A DNA stretch of 64,000 nucleotides from Xestospongia muta (taxonomy: Eukaryota > Porifera > Demospongiae > Haplosclerida > Petrosiidae): NCBI GenBank assembly GCA_963693285.1, contig OY848917.1, forward strand, positions 3,586,618 through 3,650,617, written 5' to 3'. Positions within the stretch are counted from its first letter, which is position 1, and every line of letters starts with the position of its first letter. Below the pieces are notes generated by a model that searched no databases, was not told the DNA's origin, and saw nothing but the letters and a program-made list of their open reading frames with translations. Below are positions 11,401-22,148 of the stretch, in pieces. A program made the translations under genes and the position numbers.

Positions 11401-14400
11401 AAACACTTGAGGAGAAAAGTACATCTATAAGAAGTTTAGAATTTCTTATCTACTTTATGTACCACACCCCTTAATACATGTAAATGTAATTGAAATAATA
11501 AAAAAGACATTATATATCTGAGCCACTTTCTTTATCATCATTACATTAGCCCCCATAGCTTTATCCTATGATGTTATTATAAGGTTATTGACCAATGTCA
11601 TAACCAGGCCTAGAAATGCATAGATTAATTAGTGGTTGCCCAGGCAACTTTTTAATACCACACAATTTTGAATGACATTTCTTTACATCAATTTGAATCA
11701 ATTATTTTCTTTCTGATAAAGCTAGCTGTTCCATCTAGAAAACAAAGTAGTTTACTTGTAGTAAGTCTTCATTAAATCATACAGACTACAGTATTATTAT
11801 CAAACCTCAATCCAAGCAAGTAATTGACCACTTCCATCATGAATAGTTAATTATAGGGAGATCTTTGTTTCACACTGCATGCTGTATATGATCCTTACTA
11901 TATCAGCCTGTCTGGTGCTGTACCATTGCTATTGAGTAATTGTGAAAATTGTCTTAAAAGTGGAATTGATAAGAGGAGTACAATATCTCATGACAAATTG
12001 ACAATAAAAAGTCACAATGTAACAGTTAGGACATGTATGTATGTAGAATGACAGTTGTTATGGTGATAGAAATATTTTTTTAGTGGACATTACCTTACTG
12101 CAGATAATGATAATACAGCTGCATCAATTAAGCAATGATGTTACTGTATATTACAGCTGTATACTATTTTAATGATTCATGTAGACTATATACCTTAAAC
12201 AAATTGGTTGTGTTTCCTGGTGTGATAACTTTGTCACCACAAATATCACAAATACAATTGTCATCAGACTTTTGCTCAAAATGAGTCCATACCAAGCTTA
12301 TTTTGTGCTTGTTTATTGCTCCTCCTGCAGCTGTCATAATTAATCAATAGTAGACTAGAGAATAAGATTTCTAACAACTTGATACACATTAGTTTTCGAT
12401 GTTGATCAATTTGATACTAAAGTAAACTTAAGTTTGGTATGTGAGTGGCTAGTGGCTAGTTAGCTTTATTACAGGTGTGATTAATATGGATGTGGTTAGT
12501 ACAAATATTGATATTAATACAGCAATAATTGCAATACCGATAATAATTAATATTCTAAAATATTGAAAGTATCAATTCAAAGTTCAACATATCATCCATT
12601 ATTAATAACGATGTCTTTTTCACAAGCAGAGTTCTCTTATGCATTATTTAATACCATGTGTTCATTACTAACTAGTAAAAAAGCATGGCAGCACATGGTT
12701 CTTATCAAACAGTTAGTATATCACACAAAAATATTATATATAAAAATTTTATTGATGGATCCTTGGAATTTTATGTCAGATTGTAGCTTCCAATTCTCTT
12801 GTGTGTGCTACAGCATGGTCCAGCCTAGACAGACTTACACAGCCTATGATTCTATGTGTGCCATACCAATATGTTATAAAGACTATGGCAATGTTTGTTA
12901 TTATCTTCCTAAAAGACGATGTGCAGTAGGCATTGGCAGTGGAGTTATGTCGTGCATCATTTATGACCCACTGTAAGCTAACTATAGTGAGAATTGTCAA
13001 ACAGTACATCAATATTACCTTTCTATTTGGTGAGTACTCAAGTAGAGTTTTAACTTCATCAATCACTTTTATCATAGATTGCTTAGCACAGTATCTCACA
13101 ATTTCAATATATGTTTGTGATTTATAAGGTACAGTTAAAATTCACTAAGAGTTCTGTGTCTTGTTATATAAATACTTTTAATCTTGTCCACTTCATTACT
13201 TGTAACAAACATTGAAGTCTATCCCATAAGATCCCACCACTTGATTCTATATGATATTGTAATTAGAGCATATCACTATATTTTACTAGTATGGAAGAAA
13301 AATGTTCTAGCCATTCTCTGTAATGTTTTACTATAAATGAAATAGAAGCAGTCTGTATAGTCTAAATGTAGATTTCATTTCTACTTGTAAACAGTACTGG
13401 CTACTTTTAACATATACAGAGTTATCCCTGACATACACATAATGTCCCAATTATACACCTATAATGTACATTGTTATTATGTAACTTCTCTAGTTCTGAT
13501 ATCATTTAGTCTATGAATATGATAAGCTAAGCTGGGATATCTCATTTTAAGATATCTAGCATGTTTTATGATATTTTAGCAATATTTCTGGCAATAGAGG
13601 TTGTTAACAGCTCTGTAATACAGTTAACTCATTTACTGTTACTCTAAATAAATTAATTGGTTACTTTATATAGTTATTTAAATTACATATAAAGTATTAG
13701 ACACTAAGAAGTAGTAAATATCACTACAGTCATGTAGTTAATTGTCAGAGCTATGAAGATTCCATTTAATGTCTCATTAGTTAGACAAAAAAGTTAATGG
13801 ATGTTGGGTCCTGTATTTGTGAGGGCTGTTGCTATGAAATTTATAAGAGGACAATCTTCGATACCACATACATGTCCTTTCTAAGAAGTCATTTGTTGAA
13901 GTTCATGAAATGTTATTTCCATAGTAATCAAAACAACATATATATTGTCAAGAATTTTAAATGTATTTTGTAGTCATGTAAACAACCTAAATGATCATGA
14001 ACAGGTTAAAACAAGCAATTTATTTGAAGAGTGTAGTAATCTGTCTCTGACTTGTACAAGTCTGTACATACATTGTACATTTGTCACTAAAGTATTTAAA
14101 TTAGGAAAGTACAAACTTTTTCTGATGGAGGTTATAGAATGTTATTGTCCAAATAATTGATGTTATGAGTCAATCACATTAATTTATTACATGATATTGT
14201 TGTGATTAGCTATACTTAATTAATTATAATTGCTAAGCCCTAGAAATATTTGTGGTTATCTTGTATAAATATTGTTAATCTTGTCCACTTCATTAGTTGT
14301 AACAAACATTGAAGAGTATCCCAGAAGGTCCTACCACTTGATTCCCCATGACATTCTAATTAGAGCACAGGGGAATGGCTGTCCCAAGCTATAGTATATA

Positions 14401-17400
14401 TATTAGGTTTAAATGGGTCCATCCAAGATAATTAGACTAATTGTTTGTCGTTGATACAAGAAACCAATGCCCTTAGATATGTACTTAATAATAGATAATA
14501 AATAGTTTTTAGGTATGAATTTAATTAGTCACATGTATGAAATGGTTCCAAAGAATGTTTGGTTATCTCAAGGTATAGTATATATTATGATTGTTATCAG
14601 TTGTAAGTATATGTATAGTACATGTACTTTTGTAACATGACATATTGTTTATCAGGTCTGTGTATAATATATAATGTAAAAGTGTTTTAGCACTTAATGT
14701 ATATACATGTACTACATGTGATATAACTATGTAATGTGTAGTTTGTACTTATCTATATGTTGTGACCTTTATTTCTATTATTAACAGGATGGACAAACTG
14801 CTCTACATTGGGCCTGTAGTGATGGACATACAGGTATTGCCCAACTTTTAATTTCAAGTGGTGCCAATATCGATATTACTGATAAGGTTAGTAGTGACAT
14901 CAAATTATATGAGTACATCTAAAACGCCACACATGTCCTAGCACTCCACTGACAGTCAGTGCTGTACTACTGACTTCTGAATTACTAACTATAGCCTATG
15001 AATTGCCTGTAGTCCGACACACCTGTGAACAAATTTACGATATAGTATATACTGTATTTTGGTATAACATTAGTTATTGTGTATTCACCACAGTGACTAC
15101 AATTATATCAGAGTTTCACTACATGTGGGTAGTAGTATATACTACATAGTCCCAGAAGTATTTATGACTTCATAGCATTGAAGTGTAAACACTTGAGGAG
15201 AAAAGTACATCTATAATGACTTTACATGTTTTAGTTGAAGGTGCTATAAGTGATAAGAGGAGTACAATATCCCATGAGAAATTGACAATAAAAAGTCACA
15301 ATGTAACAGTTAGGGCATGTATGTAGAATGACAGTTGTTATGCTAATAGAATTATCTTTTTAGTGGACATCAGATAATGATAATGCAGCTGCATCAATTA
15401 AACAATGATGTTACTGTATATTACAACTGTACACTATTTTAATGATTCATGTAGACTATATACCTTAAACAAATTGGTTGTGTTTCCTGATATGACAACT
15501 TTGTCACCACAAATATCACAAATACCATTGTCATCAGAATTTTGCTCAAAATGAGTCCATACCAAGCTTCTTTTGTGCTTGTTTATTGCTCCTCCTGCAG
15601 TTGTCATAATTAATCAATAGTAGACTAGAGAATAAGATTTCTAACAACTCAATACATGTTAGCTTTTGATCTCGATCAATTTGATACTAAAGTAAACTTA
15701 AGTTTGGTATGTGAGTGGCTAGTGGCTAGTTAGCTTTATTACAGGTGTGGTTAATACATATATTGATATTAATACAGCAACAATCACAATACCGATAATA
15801 ATCAATATTCTAAAATATCAAAAGTATTGATCAATAGTTCAATATATATCACCCATTATTAATGATGATGCCTTTTCACATACATGGTTTTCCTATACAC
15901 TATTTTATGTGAAGTAAAAATAGTTAATTAATTTGCCCTGGGTAGGGCCTTTTTATGTCCAACCTCCTCGTTTAATGGAAGAAACTTTGTAACTGTTGTC
16001 ATAGTAACTGGTATTGTGCTATCATTGAAAACTTATTCAGTTTGTCATTTGTTTTTGATATATATCAGTATAGTAAGTAATGTAATTCTAATTCTCACTT
16101 TGGATTGTTAGTTACAACACTCAAGTCAATGTATTATATATACATGTACATGTGTATATACATAATGTTTATACATATATCATGTACATGTACATTTTAT
16201 ACACATACATGTACACAGCATGTACCCTGAAACTTTATACCTTAAATACCAGGCACTAAAGAGTTTTAATTTTTCACCTAATATTTTCTATGATATATAT
16301 ATAACTACAATGTAGTTAATTTGTTAATATCAATGACAGTTTAATATCTGAAATTATTTGTGATTTATTTATGTTATTTTAGGATGGCAAGAAACCATTG
16401 GATTATATTAGAAATAAAGAGACTGTTCAGTTATTAAGTAAGTGGTTTATTAAGTGTACAATGTTTGTTGTTTTAACTTTTCATATAATACTGTACACAA
16501 CACCTGTAATCTTTATATTTACCAAATGAAAGTATCATTACAGTTTTTCACAATGTTAGTTCACTTTTTGAGTATTAAGAACTAAAATGTGGTAGGAAAG
16601 TAAATGCATGATAGTATTTTTCTAGTCAAAAGATCATATGTTATTGCTCTACCTTCAACAGTTGTGAAATGTATTGTAACATCAATTTCACTTAAAATAT
16701 TTGTAACAAATGGTAAACGTTAACGCCTTAAAATTGTCAATGACATATTTTTTAAATCAAACTTTAGACTCAATAAAAAGTGTTAACTCTTGATGTAGAG
16801 TGGTGCAATAATTATATGTACAAACCAATTTATGTTGTCATCAATACAATTACTTTGAACAATATTGTATTTATTATTAGTGGTATAAACAACACATCAT
16901 TTGTTACTCCCATTATATCATGAAATAAAATGTTAAAACAAATTAAAGTTGAATGTAGTCTTATGTAAATTTATGGTTTGAATTGATAGATATTATGAAA
17001 CTAAAGAATTTCTAGTATTTACTCAAGAAACTGTGTAGCCAGTTTTATTTGTGGACATGACTTTTTTACTAAAATATACATGAGATTATATTTCTTGCCT
17101 TTTCAACATATTTAATTTATGCTGAGTTAAATTTTAATTTTTGTGCATTGGAGGATTAATCAAAGTTCCAATGAAAAAACTGGCTATATGGCAATCTGAC
17201 TAAACTTTTAAAATTAATACATGTATCAGAGCTACAATACCTTGTACAACAATATAAAACACCACATATTAACTGGTTAAATTTGTTGAAAACTGTTTTA
17301 GCTGAATATATCATTAATGGCCTATAGCTCAATGTAATTGGTTTACCTACCACCAAGATATAAATATGTATTTCATTTTTTTTTGTTTTATGATAATCAT

Positions 17401-20400
17401 TTAAATCTTGTTTGCTTTACAACTGTCAATGGTTCATCCACAATGGTCTTATGTTAAGTTTACGAAAGTAATAGCTTATGATTAATTGACCTTGTAAGCA
17501 TACTTAAATAAAGAATTTGTGAAGTTCTTTTAATAATAGTTAATACAGTTTGTAATAAAATTATGTGTGATTACAACTTCAATTGTGGACATTCTAGTAC
17601 TAGGAATAATATCACAAAATTATAATTATATTAAGGTAAAATTCAAATGTGGGATAAAATATAATACCACATGCACAGTTATATTTGAGTAATATAAAAT
17701 TCACATAACTGTGTTATTAAAGGTTTTGTGTATTAAACTTTTGTATTGGTATAATTATTCAAAAGATTCTTAAGTTGATTTGTTCTGTATAAGGATTAAG
17801 AGATTAAAAGGTTTCATAAATCAACATTTCACCACAAAATGTTTTTGATATAAATAAAATTTATTGTTACTATATCCAAATTAGGAAAAAGAACTTATGA
17901 CATAATAAGTACTTGAATAACATTTTTAATTATACTTCTAAAGTTATATATTCTTGTCCTTTGCAGAATCTATTCCATTGTTCAAAAGAGGACTACATGA
18001 AGGCTATGTGTACATCACAAGTCTGAAGTTAGTCCTTCTTGGGCCACCCTGTGTTGGAAAAACAGCATTCAAAAATCTTCTTTTCAATTGGCCTTCTCCA
18101 AAAAATCATCACAGCACAGCCATATCTACTCGTCCAATTCGTGCAATAGAGAGAGTGGCAGATCAGAAGGAAGGCAAGATATGGCTTCAAATTACTGAAG
18201 TGGAGTTGTTTAAAATGCTCTCAGATGCAATTCGAGATCTAGCTGCTACCGAAGGTTCTGTTGCAATTAGCTTGAAACGAAAATTGAGTGAAGCGTCTGC
18301 TAATTCTTCTGACTCAACACGTGAACCAAAGGATATTTCTACAATGACACCAGTAACAACGCCAAGTTCTGTTAATGCTTCGACCACATTATTGTCTTAC
18401 TCTTCACCTGATGTTATGGAAGAGGATGTACCACAACCTAAACCACAACTGGATTCTACCTACTACTCTAAGGATATACTTGGTATACTTGCAAAGCGTA
18501 AGAAGTCAGAGGAGCTTCATAGGTCAACGTGGATACATGTTCTTGATAGCGGTGGCCAACCTCAATTTGCTGATATATCTCGATTTTTTCTTCATGGTAA
18601 TGCAATACATGTCATCCTTACAAAGTTAACAGAAAGCCTTTATGATAAGCCTCAGTTTTGCTATTCAGTGAATGGCAAGTTACTGAACCAACCAAGTGAG
18701 CTCCAAATGAGCAACCTTGAGCTTATAGAAAATTTTGTGCGTTCCATTGTCTCTTCTAAAAATATAATGGCATCAAAGGGAACAACAGTTGTAACCTCAA
18801 AACCTTTGTTTGCAATTGTTGGTACATACCTTGATCAGCTTAACAAGACCTTTAAGAAATCAAGAGTAGTAGAAATTTTGAGGGAAAGAAATGCACAGCT
18901 TTTGTCTGCCTTACAAGAGTTTAGAGGTCACTTTATATTTTATGATGATGAAGCAAAGGAGCTTACTTTTCCAGTGGATAATTTGTGCTGGTGGAGTCGT
19001 AAGAAGATATCTTCAGCAATCCGTCAACGAATCATGTCTAAAGTTGGTGTCGGCTTTAATTTTCCAGTATCAGTTCGTTGGTATATGTTTGAATTAATAG
19101 TGAGTGAACAAGCATCACAAGAAAAACATGGTATCATCCCCTTTGACAATTGCTGTGAGATTGGTGGTCAATTGAGTATGGATGTAAGTGAGGTGAAAGA
19201 GTGTGTAACCTTTTTTGACTCTCTAAGTCTGTTCCTGCATTATCCCAAAGTCCTGCCTAATATTATTTTTACTAATCCTCAATATCTTTTAGATTCACTC
19301 TCCACTTTAATAAGATTCTCATTTGTTGATCTGTTAGAGGAGATATTACCAGATGAAGAGCTATCACCTGAAGATCAACGTTTACTTCGTGAAGATGGCA
19401 TCTTTGAAGATTTACTTCTTGATAAGCTTTCTCTTCCTTTTATTCCTCATCTGTTCTCAAAGGATGATTTTCTTCAGTTACTTTGTCATCTATGCATCAT
19501 TGCTCCTCTTCCTACAGCTGATCCTGTGAGGCGTTATTTTATGCCAATTGTGTTGACACCGTCTGTAGTAACAGATGAGGATAAAGCAGTGTACATGACT
19601 TCATGTGATCCTATGATCATTGAGTTTAGCAGTAAAGTAGTCCCTCAGGTATGTGTTAATAAAACCACATACAGTGTATAGTACTTTAAATTTTTTTTCT
19701 GTGTGCATTCCTTGTATTTTTATGGATATTTATAGTTAATACTTAGCCTTTATAGTATTAACCATTCTTAACTTATTGTGTGATGACTTGAATAGATATG
19801 ATGACATTTCATACTTCTTAAAATACTATAGTATATTTCAGCTTAATAAAATTAGTCAATGCAATGTATAAACAGTTTCATAGTTTATAATGTCTTAATA
19901 CAATTGAGTAAGTAATCCTTGTCTCTTTGTTTATAGGGCATATTTCCTGCTATGGTGGTGTCACTGTTAGGTAGAAAAGATAAACCTCAATTTTCAGTTG
20001 ATAGTGGATCACGCACTTTTGGGAGACAACGTCGCTATGGAGTTAAGCTACATTCTGAAGATCTCTTTGGCAATGTCCTACTTGTAGACAACTTTAAGAG
20101 CATTGAAGTCTACTTTACTGGTCTTCCAGAGAAGTGTCCTTTTGTTCGTGAAGCTATCAAAGAAGCCATAGCTACCTGTACTGAACTGTTATCATATGAC
20201 ACTAAAGACTTGAAGATCTTAGCGACTTTGGCATGTAGACAGAAACATCGTAAAGATGATGGCAAGCTACATGGTGTCCGTCTACGTCCTGATAATAATC
20301 GTTTCCTTGCCAATTGCTTAGTTGAATCAGAAATTGCCACTTTTATAATAACTGATCCACGACAGCTCTGCTGGTTAAATGGTAAGTGTATATATTCATA

Positions 20401-20970
20401 CATGCAGAGAATTTAGTGGTATATTCTTTTTGTTTTGATTGTAGATCCCATTGTTGATTCTGGTCCATTAAACTCTTCTTTTGTAGATGCTCCACTTGGT
20501 AAGTTAGAAACTTTATTTATTATTTGTCCAATATTTACTTAACTTGTAGAACATGATCTGTTAGAGACTTATCCTGTTAACACATCTAACTTGGATGCTA
20601 TACTAGGTAAAGAAACATCATTAGTATTTGATAAATTAATATGTATTTATGCTTTTATGCAGACAAAAAGCCACAAAGACTTGATCTTCAAAGGTTACTA
20701 GCTCCTATTGAATATCAGTGGCGAGTCGTTGGAGAAGCTCTACAAATTAAACACGGGGCAATTAAGTCCCTTGAGTACAATCAATCATACACTGATACGC
20801 TTCGACTATCAGAAGTACTGCAGATATGGATGGATCAGAAGCCAGCTTTTGTATCTTGGCGTACGATTATTGAAGCAATCGAGAAACCTCCTGTCAATAA
20901 TTCTGCCATAGCTGAAGAAATACGTCAATTTCTTTCTCAGCCCAATGTAATTTCAAATTACACTGAATGA
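2475..20970 (+). CDS. Ankyrin-ROC-COR-Death protein (gene A)
   Basis: Eleven exons give one frame of about 1007 aa: 2475-2507, 4611-4703, 6071-6169, 10780-10878, 14788-14886, 16383-16437, 17967-19648, 19937-20381, 20445-20498, 20550-20606, 20663-20970 (TGA). All introns are GT-AG and every phase matches. The start is MATKD, conserved in three paralogues. Residues 12-141 form four ankyrin repeats, one per phase-0 exon (31, 33, 33, 33 aa), followed by a half repeat (142-159). A ROC GTPase follows: P-loop GPPCVGKT (about 185-192), a switch-II-like DSGGQ (about 353-357) and a G4-like GTYLDQ (about 445-450). COR-like sequence then runs to about 870. The end is a Death domain. This resembles DAPK1 without its kinase; in that family ROC-COR binds GTP and the Death domain recruits partners. 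A role in apoptosis or immune signalling is inferred. No signal peptide or membrane segment was seen. Confidence 0.85.
2508..4610 (+). other. Gene A intron 1
   Basis: An AT-rich intron of 2.1 kb without coding sequence. It aligns with B intron 1 (30631-31815) and C intron 1 (57253-58960). A has a private MITE at 3904-4310. B lacks about 570 bp corresponding to A 3165-3735 and has a (GT)n run at that point. A short (GT)n run also occurs at about 4380-4395. Confidence 0.75.
3904..4310. mobile_element. Non-autonomous TIR transposon (MITE), TA target
   Basis: A 407-bp insertion with perfect 16-bp terminal inverted repeats CCGTATATCGGGAAAC at both ends. Inward the repeats continue imperfectly, sharing ATTTTTGCGAATT. 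It is flanked by TA at 3902-3903 and 4311-4312. Units B (near 31543) and C (near 58658) preserve the empty site, reading TATGTTAGTTTATGT with a single TA. This shows insertion after the units diverged. No transposase frame is present. The TA target fits Tc1/mariner-like mobilisation, but the superfamily is inferred. Confidence 0.93.
4704..6070 (+). other. Gene A intron 2
   Basis: No exon seen. It contains the hairpin element at about 5628-5912. The rest is AT-rich and collinear with B (31909-33270) and C (59054-60141). Confidence 0.7.
5628..5912. mobile_element. Foldback/hairpin element (unit A copy)
   Basis: About 285 bp present in A and B but missing in C, where the sequence passes from CAAATTATCTA straight to TAATGATGTGTG with only a short bridge. 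It contains an imperfect inverted repeat with arms 5770-5821 and 5843-5893, sharing GGTTATTTAGTTG and a GAATTC-containing core, separated by about 21 bp. The exact ends and target duplication could not be fixed. A foldback transposon or MITE is the likeliest reading. Confidence 0.65.
7332..7475 (-). pseudogene. BED zinc-finger exon fossil (hAT-type), module A1
   Basis: On the minus strand an ATG (7473-7475) opens a 48-codon exon-like frame ending AAG before a GTATAT donor. It encodes a BED finger start: SLVWIHFE, then CDICGDKVVTSGNTTNLFK with the two zinc Cys. The His pair expected in the next segment is absent, so it is a fragment. BED fingers are typical of hAT transposases and ZBED genes. 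Homologous 144-bp frames recur at 12194-12337, 15464-15607, 38278-38421 and 41548-41691; a 143-bp copy is at 61403-61545. No downstream transposase exon was found. Confidence 0.75.
8041..8220. mobile_element. 180-bp MITE with TTA target, unit A
   Basis: The ends are AGGCCACCATACA and its inverted form, flanked by TTA at 8038-8040 and 8221-8223. The homologous site in intron 4 (12707-12712) and in unit B (38786-38791) is empty and reads GGTTCTTATCAAACAG with a single TTA. The interior is a nested palindrome rich in TGCAACATGTTGCA, with a hairpin CATGGAATAGA/TCTATTCCATG. A 3-bp TTA target is characteristic of PIF/Harbinger elements; the assignment is inferred. Another copy is at 61912-62090. 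Confidence 0.9.
8280..8663. repeat. Conserved intron block 1 (copy A1)
   Basis: This block recurs at 12750-13130, 38834-39214 and 62520-62903. It keeps open frames on both strands, for example a 107-codon minus frame at 12776-13099. The minus strand has an exon-like piece reading EIVRYCAEQSMIKVIDEV that ends AANRKV-like at a GTAATA donor. I recognise no family. It may be a fossil transposon exon. Conservation may simply reflect recent copying. Confidence 0.5.
9240..9720. repeat. Conserved intron block 2 (copy A1)
   Basis: A segment of about 480 bp copied with the intron modules: 13700-14170, 34930-35410, 39780-40255 and 63470-63945. Short frames in it are not conserved in length between copies and match nothing I know. 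Treated as non-coding repeat DNA. Confidence 0.5.
12194..12337 (-). pseudogene. BED zinc-finger exon fossil, module A2
   Basis: A 144-bp minus-strand frame from ATG (12335-12337) to a GTATAT donor. It keeps SLVWTHFEQKSDDN and CDICGDKVITPGNTTNLFK. It is open but has no continuing transposase. Same fossil as at 7332-7475. Confidence 0.75.
12750..13130. repeat. Conserved intron block 1 (copy A2)
   Basis: Second copy of the block at 8280-8663, nearly identical to 38834-39214 in unit B. The plus frame that starts upstream at 12563 (137 codons) and the minus frame 12776-13099 overlap on opposite strands. Neither has a recognisable domain. Confidence 0.5.
13700..14170. repeat. Conserved intron block 2 (copy A2)
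   Basis: Second copy of the block at 9240-9720; identical in the parts compared to 39784-40254 in unit B. Confidence 0.5.
15464..15607 (-). pseudogene. BED zinc-finger exon fossil, module A3
   Basis: A 144-bp minus frame from ATG (15605-15607) to a donor at 15463, encoding SLVWTHFEQNSDDN and CDICGDKVVISGNTTNLFK. It lies in intron 5 (14887-16382), so three ankyrin-linked introns of gene A each carry this fossil. Confidence 0.75.
16438..17966 (+). other. Gene A intron 6
   Basis: A 1.5-kb AT-rich intron with no recognisable gene or mobile element. It aligns along its length with B 42522-44055; small indels begin after about 17080. Confidence 0.7.
17967..19648 (+). CDS. Gene A exon 7: ROC GTPase plus COR start
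   Basis: This 1682-nt exon carries most of the signalling core (residues 160-720). It starts after TTTGCAG and ends CCTCAG before GTATGT. A Walker A P-loop GPPCVGKT follows a hydrophobic strand. An insert of about 100 residues rich in Ser, Thr and Pro lies between the P-loop and the DSGGQ motif, so these motifs are about 165 residues apart, far more than in a compact small GTPase. After GTYLDQ comes a COR-like helical and winged-helix region (FPVSVRWYMFELIVSEQ). The reading frame stays open into the intron before and after the exon. The paralogous exon in gene B is 44056-45737. Confidence 0.88.
20663..20970 (+). CDS. Gene A terminal exon: Death domain
   Basis: The exon encodes about 102 residues ending SNYTE and TGA. 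The pattern fits a six-helix Death domain: LQRLLAPIEYQWRVVGEAL (helices 1-2), then a charged loop, DTLRLSEVLQIWMDQ (the L..W core of helices 4-5), and FVSWRTIIEAIEKPP with a final amphipathic helix IAEEIRQFL. Such domains act by homotypic binding to adaptors. The preceding exons (20445-20498 and 20550-20606) form a short Ser/Asp-rich linker. A broken second copy of this exon group lies at 26813-27337. Confidence 0.85.
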
Positions 20971-21890
20971 CTCAAATATATATTATATGACTCAAATATA
21001 TTATATAAATGCAAACATATTGAATGCTTTTATTTGTTATGTATATACAAATGTAACGTTTTCGTAAATATTATTAGTTGAATTAATGTTATCATCACAA
21101 CTACCTTTTGGTATGTCCTCTCAAGTTGAATATTAGGTATAAATGATGTTCACAATGACAGTGACCAGTTCTAAACAATTCTGTGTCAAGTTGAAATAAT
21201 TAAGAAAGAAGTTCAAACAATATATCAAACAGATGTAATATTACACTATTTTTACCAAGATGCAGAGAAGGATTTTTCATGGATTGTGGTAATGTTTGAT
21301 ATAAGTTTGTGTTTTGTGATTCATACAGGAGATGAAAGAGAATAATGTCAAGTTTATTCAAATGTTTTGAATTGTGATTGATATACATGCCTGAATTCTG
21401 ATGAAAATATGTGCTATAAGAAGTATCAAAGCTTGAAAATGGTCTCTTTATACAGGCAGGCCCTGTTCTTTGTTGATATATTGTTGATAACTTTCACATT
21501 TAAGGTGAGTTAGACCCTTCACAAACCACACTCCAAAATGATTTTTATTAACGTGTTCTTCAAACTCATTCTCTGTCTTCTCATACTTAACTATCTACTA
21601 TGTTGATAGAAATTTCAGGATACTCAGGTGAAGGAATTGATAGCCCTCCTCATTGTACAAAGTTATTAGTCCAAAATAGCCCTCTACATAATTACTGGTT
21701 AAGAAGGTGATGTAGTTCAGGTCATTCTGTTTTTCTCAAACTGTTTTTAAGTAGACTTGCTAATAATAAAACAACAATCATTAATTTATATGTAATATCA
21801 AAAGTTTTGATATTGCTTGAAACAAATTGAAAACATAATACTATAAACTAGTAAGTTTAATCTTGAAAGAACAATTGACCTAATTGTCAC
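20971..21890 (+). other. 3' flank of gene A up to the retrotransposon
   Basis: Contains a short tandem GACTCAAATATAT duplication (about 20970-21003). About 20971-21130 resembles 27338-27570, the flank of the stray Death exons, so the gene 3' end was duplicated together with its flank. No gene was seen in 21130-21885. Confidence 0.6.
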
Positions 21891-22127
21891 TGTGGTAACT
21901 GTATACATATTCATTTTGAATTATTATTTCTGTTAGGCCTTATTTAATTAATTTCCGATGAAACCTTATATGTATGTATGTATATATAGTGCTGTAAAAC
22001 CTTTTTAGTTTTAATTCGTTACAGTTCGTTGTAGTTCGATAGTTCATTATAGTGTTGTTAGTTCAATTAGTGCTGTTATCAAAAAGTTCTGTAAAAAGTT
22101 GTTTTCATCGCGTGCTCGGCTACAACA
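21891..22127 (+). repeat. 5' LTR
   Basis: 237 bp, starting TGTGGTAACTG and ending TACAACA, bounded by TG...CA. It matches the 3' LTR (26123-26356, 234 bp) with scattered substitutions and small indels. A TATATATA stretch near 21975-21990 may be part of the LTR promoter. Confidence 0.92.
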
Positions 22128-22129
22128 TT

Positions 22130-22145
22130 TGGCGACGAGGGTAAA
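22130..22145 (+). promoter_or_regulatory. Candidate primer binding site
   Basis: TGGCGACGAGGG begins two bases after the 5' LTR, where a tRNA primer would pair. TGG matches the CCA end of a tRNA. The tRNA species was not determined. Confidence 0.55.
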
Positions 22146-22148
22146 GTC

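Larger units (their letters stand above)
10879..14787 (+). other. Gene A intron 4, second copy of the intron module
   Basis: Structurally a copy of the second half of intron 3: BED fossil, block 1, block 2, then the same approach to the next ankyrin exon. From 11597 onward it lies in the near-identical A/B tract. The sequences flanking exons 4 and 5 are close copies, showing that ankyrin exons 4 and 5 arose by tandem duplication of exon plus intron. Confidence 0.7.
11597..17080. repeat. Near-identical A/B tract, unit A side
   Basis: Positions 11597 to about 17080 align with 37681 to about 43165 at a constant offset of 26084, so there is no net indel over about 5.4 kb. Only a few substitutions were noticed (for example near 12487, 12507 and 16598). 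Left of 11597 and right of about 17087 many indels appear; exon 7 has an offset of 26089. The tract covers ankyrin exon 5 and exon 6 and their introns. Confidence 0.85.

Noticed and set aside
17954..17966. ROC exon starting as an independent gene at 17954
   Set aside because: The apparent start is TTG inside the intron; the TTTGCAG acceptor at 17961-17966 and phase agreement with exon 6 show it is an internal exon.
18375..18629. Frame 18375-18629 and 44464-44718
   Set aside because: Shadow frames inside the ROC exon in another phase.
20110..20403. Minus frame opposite exon 8 (also 46199-46492)
   Set aside because: Antisense shadow of a conserved coding exon; no own motifs.
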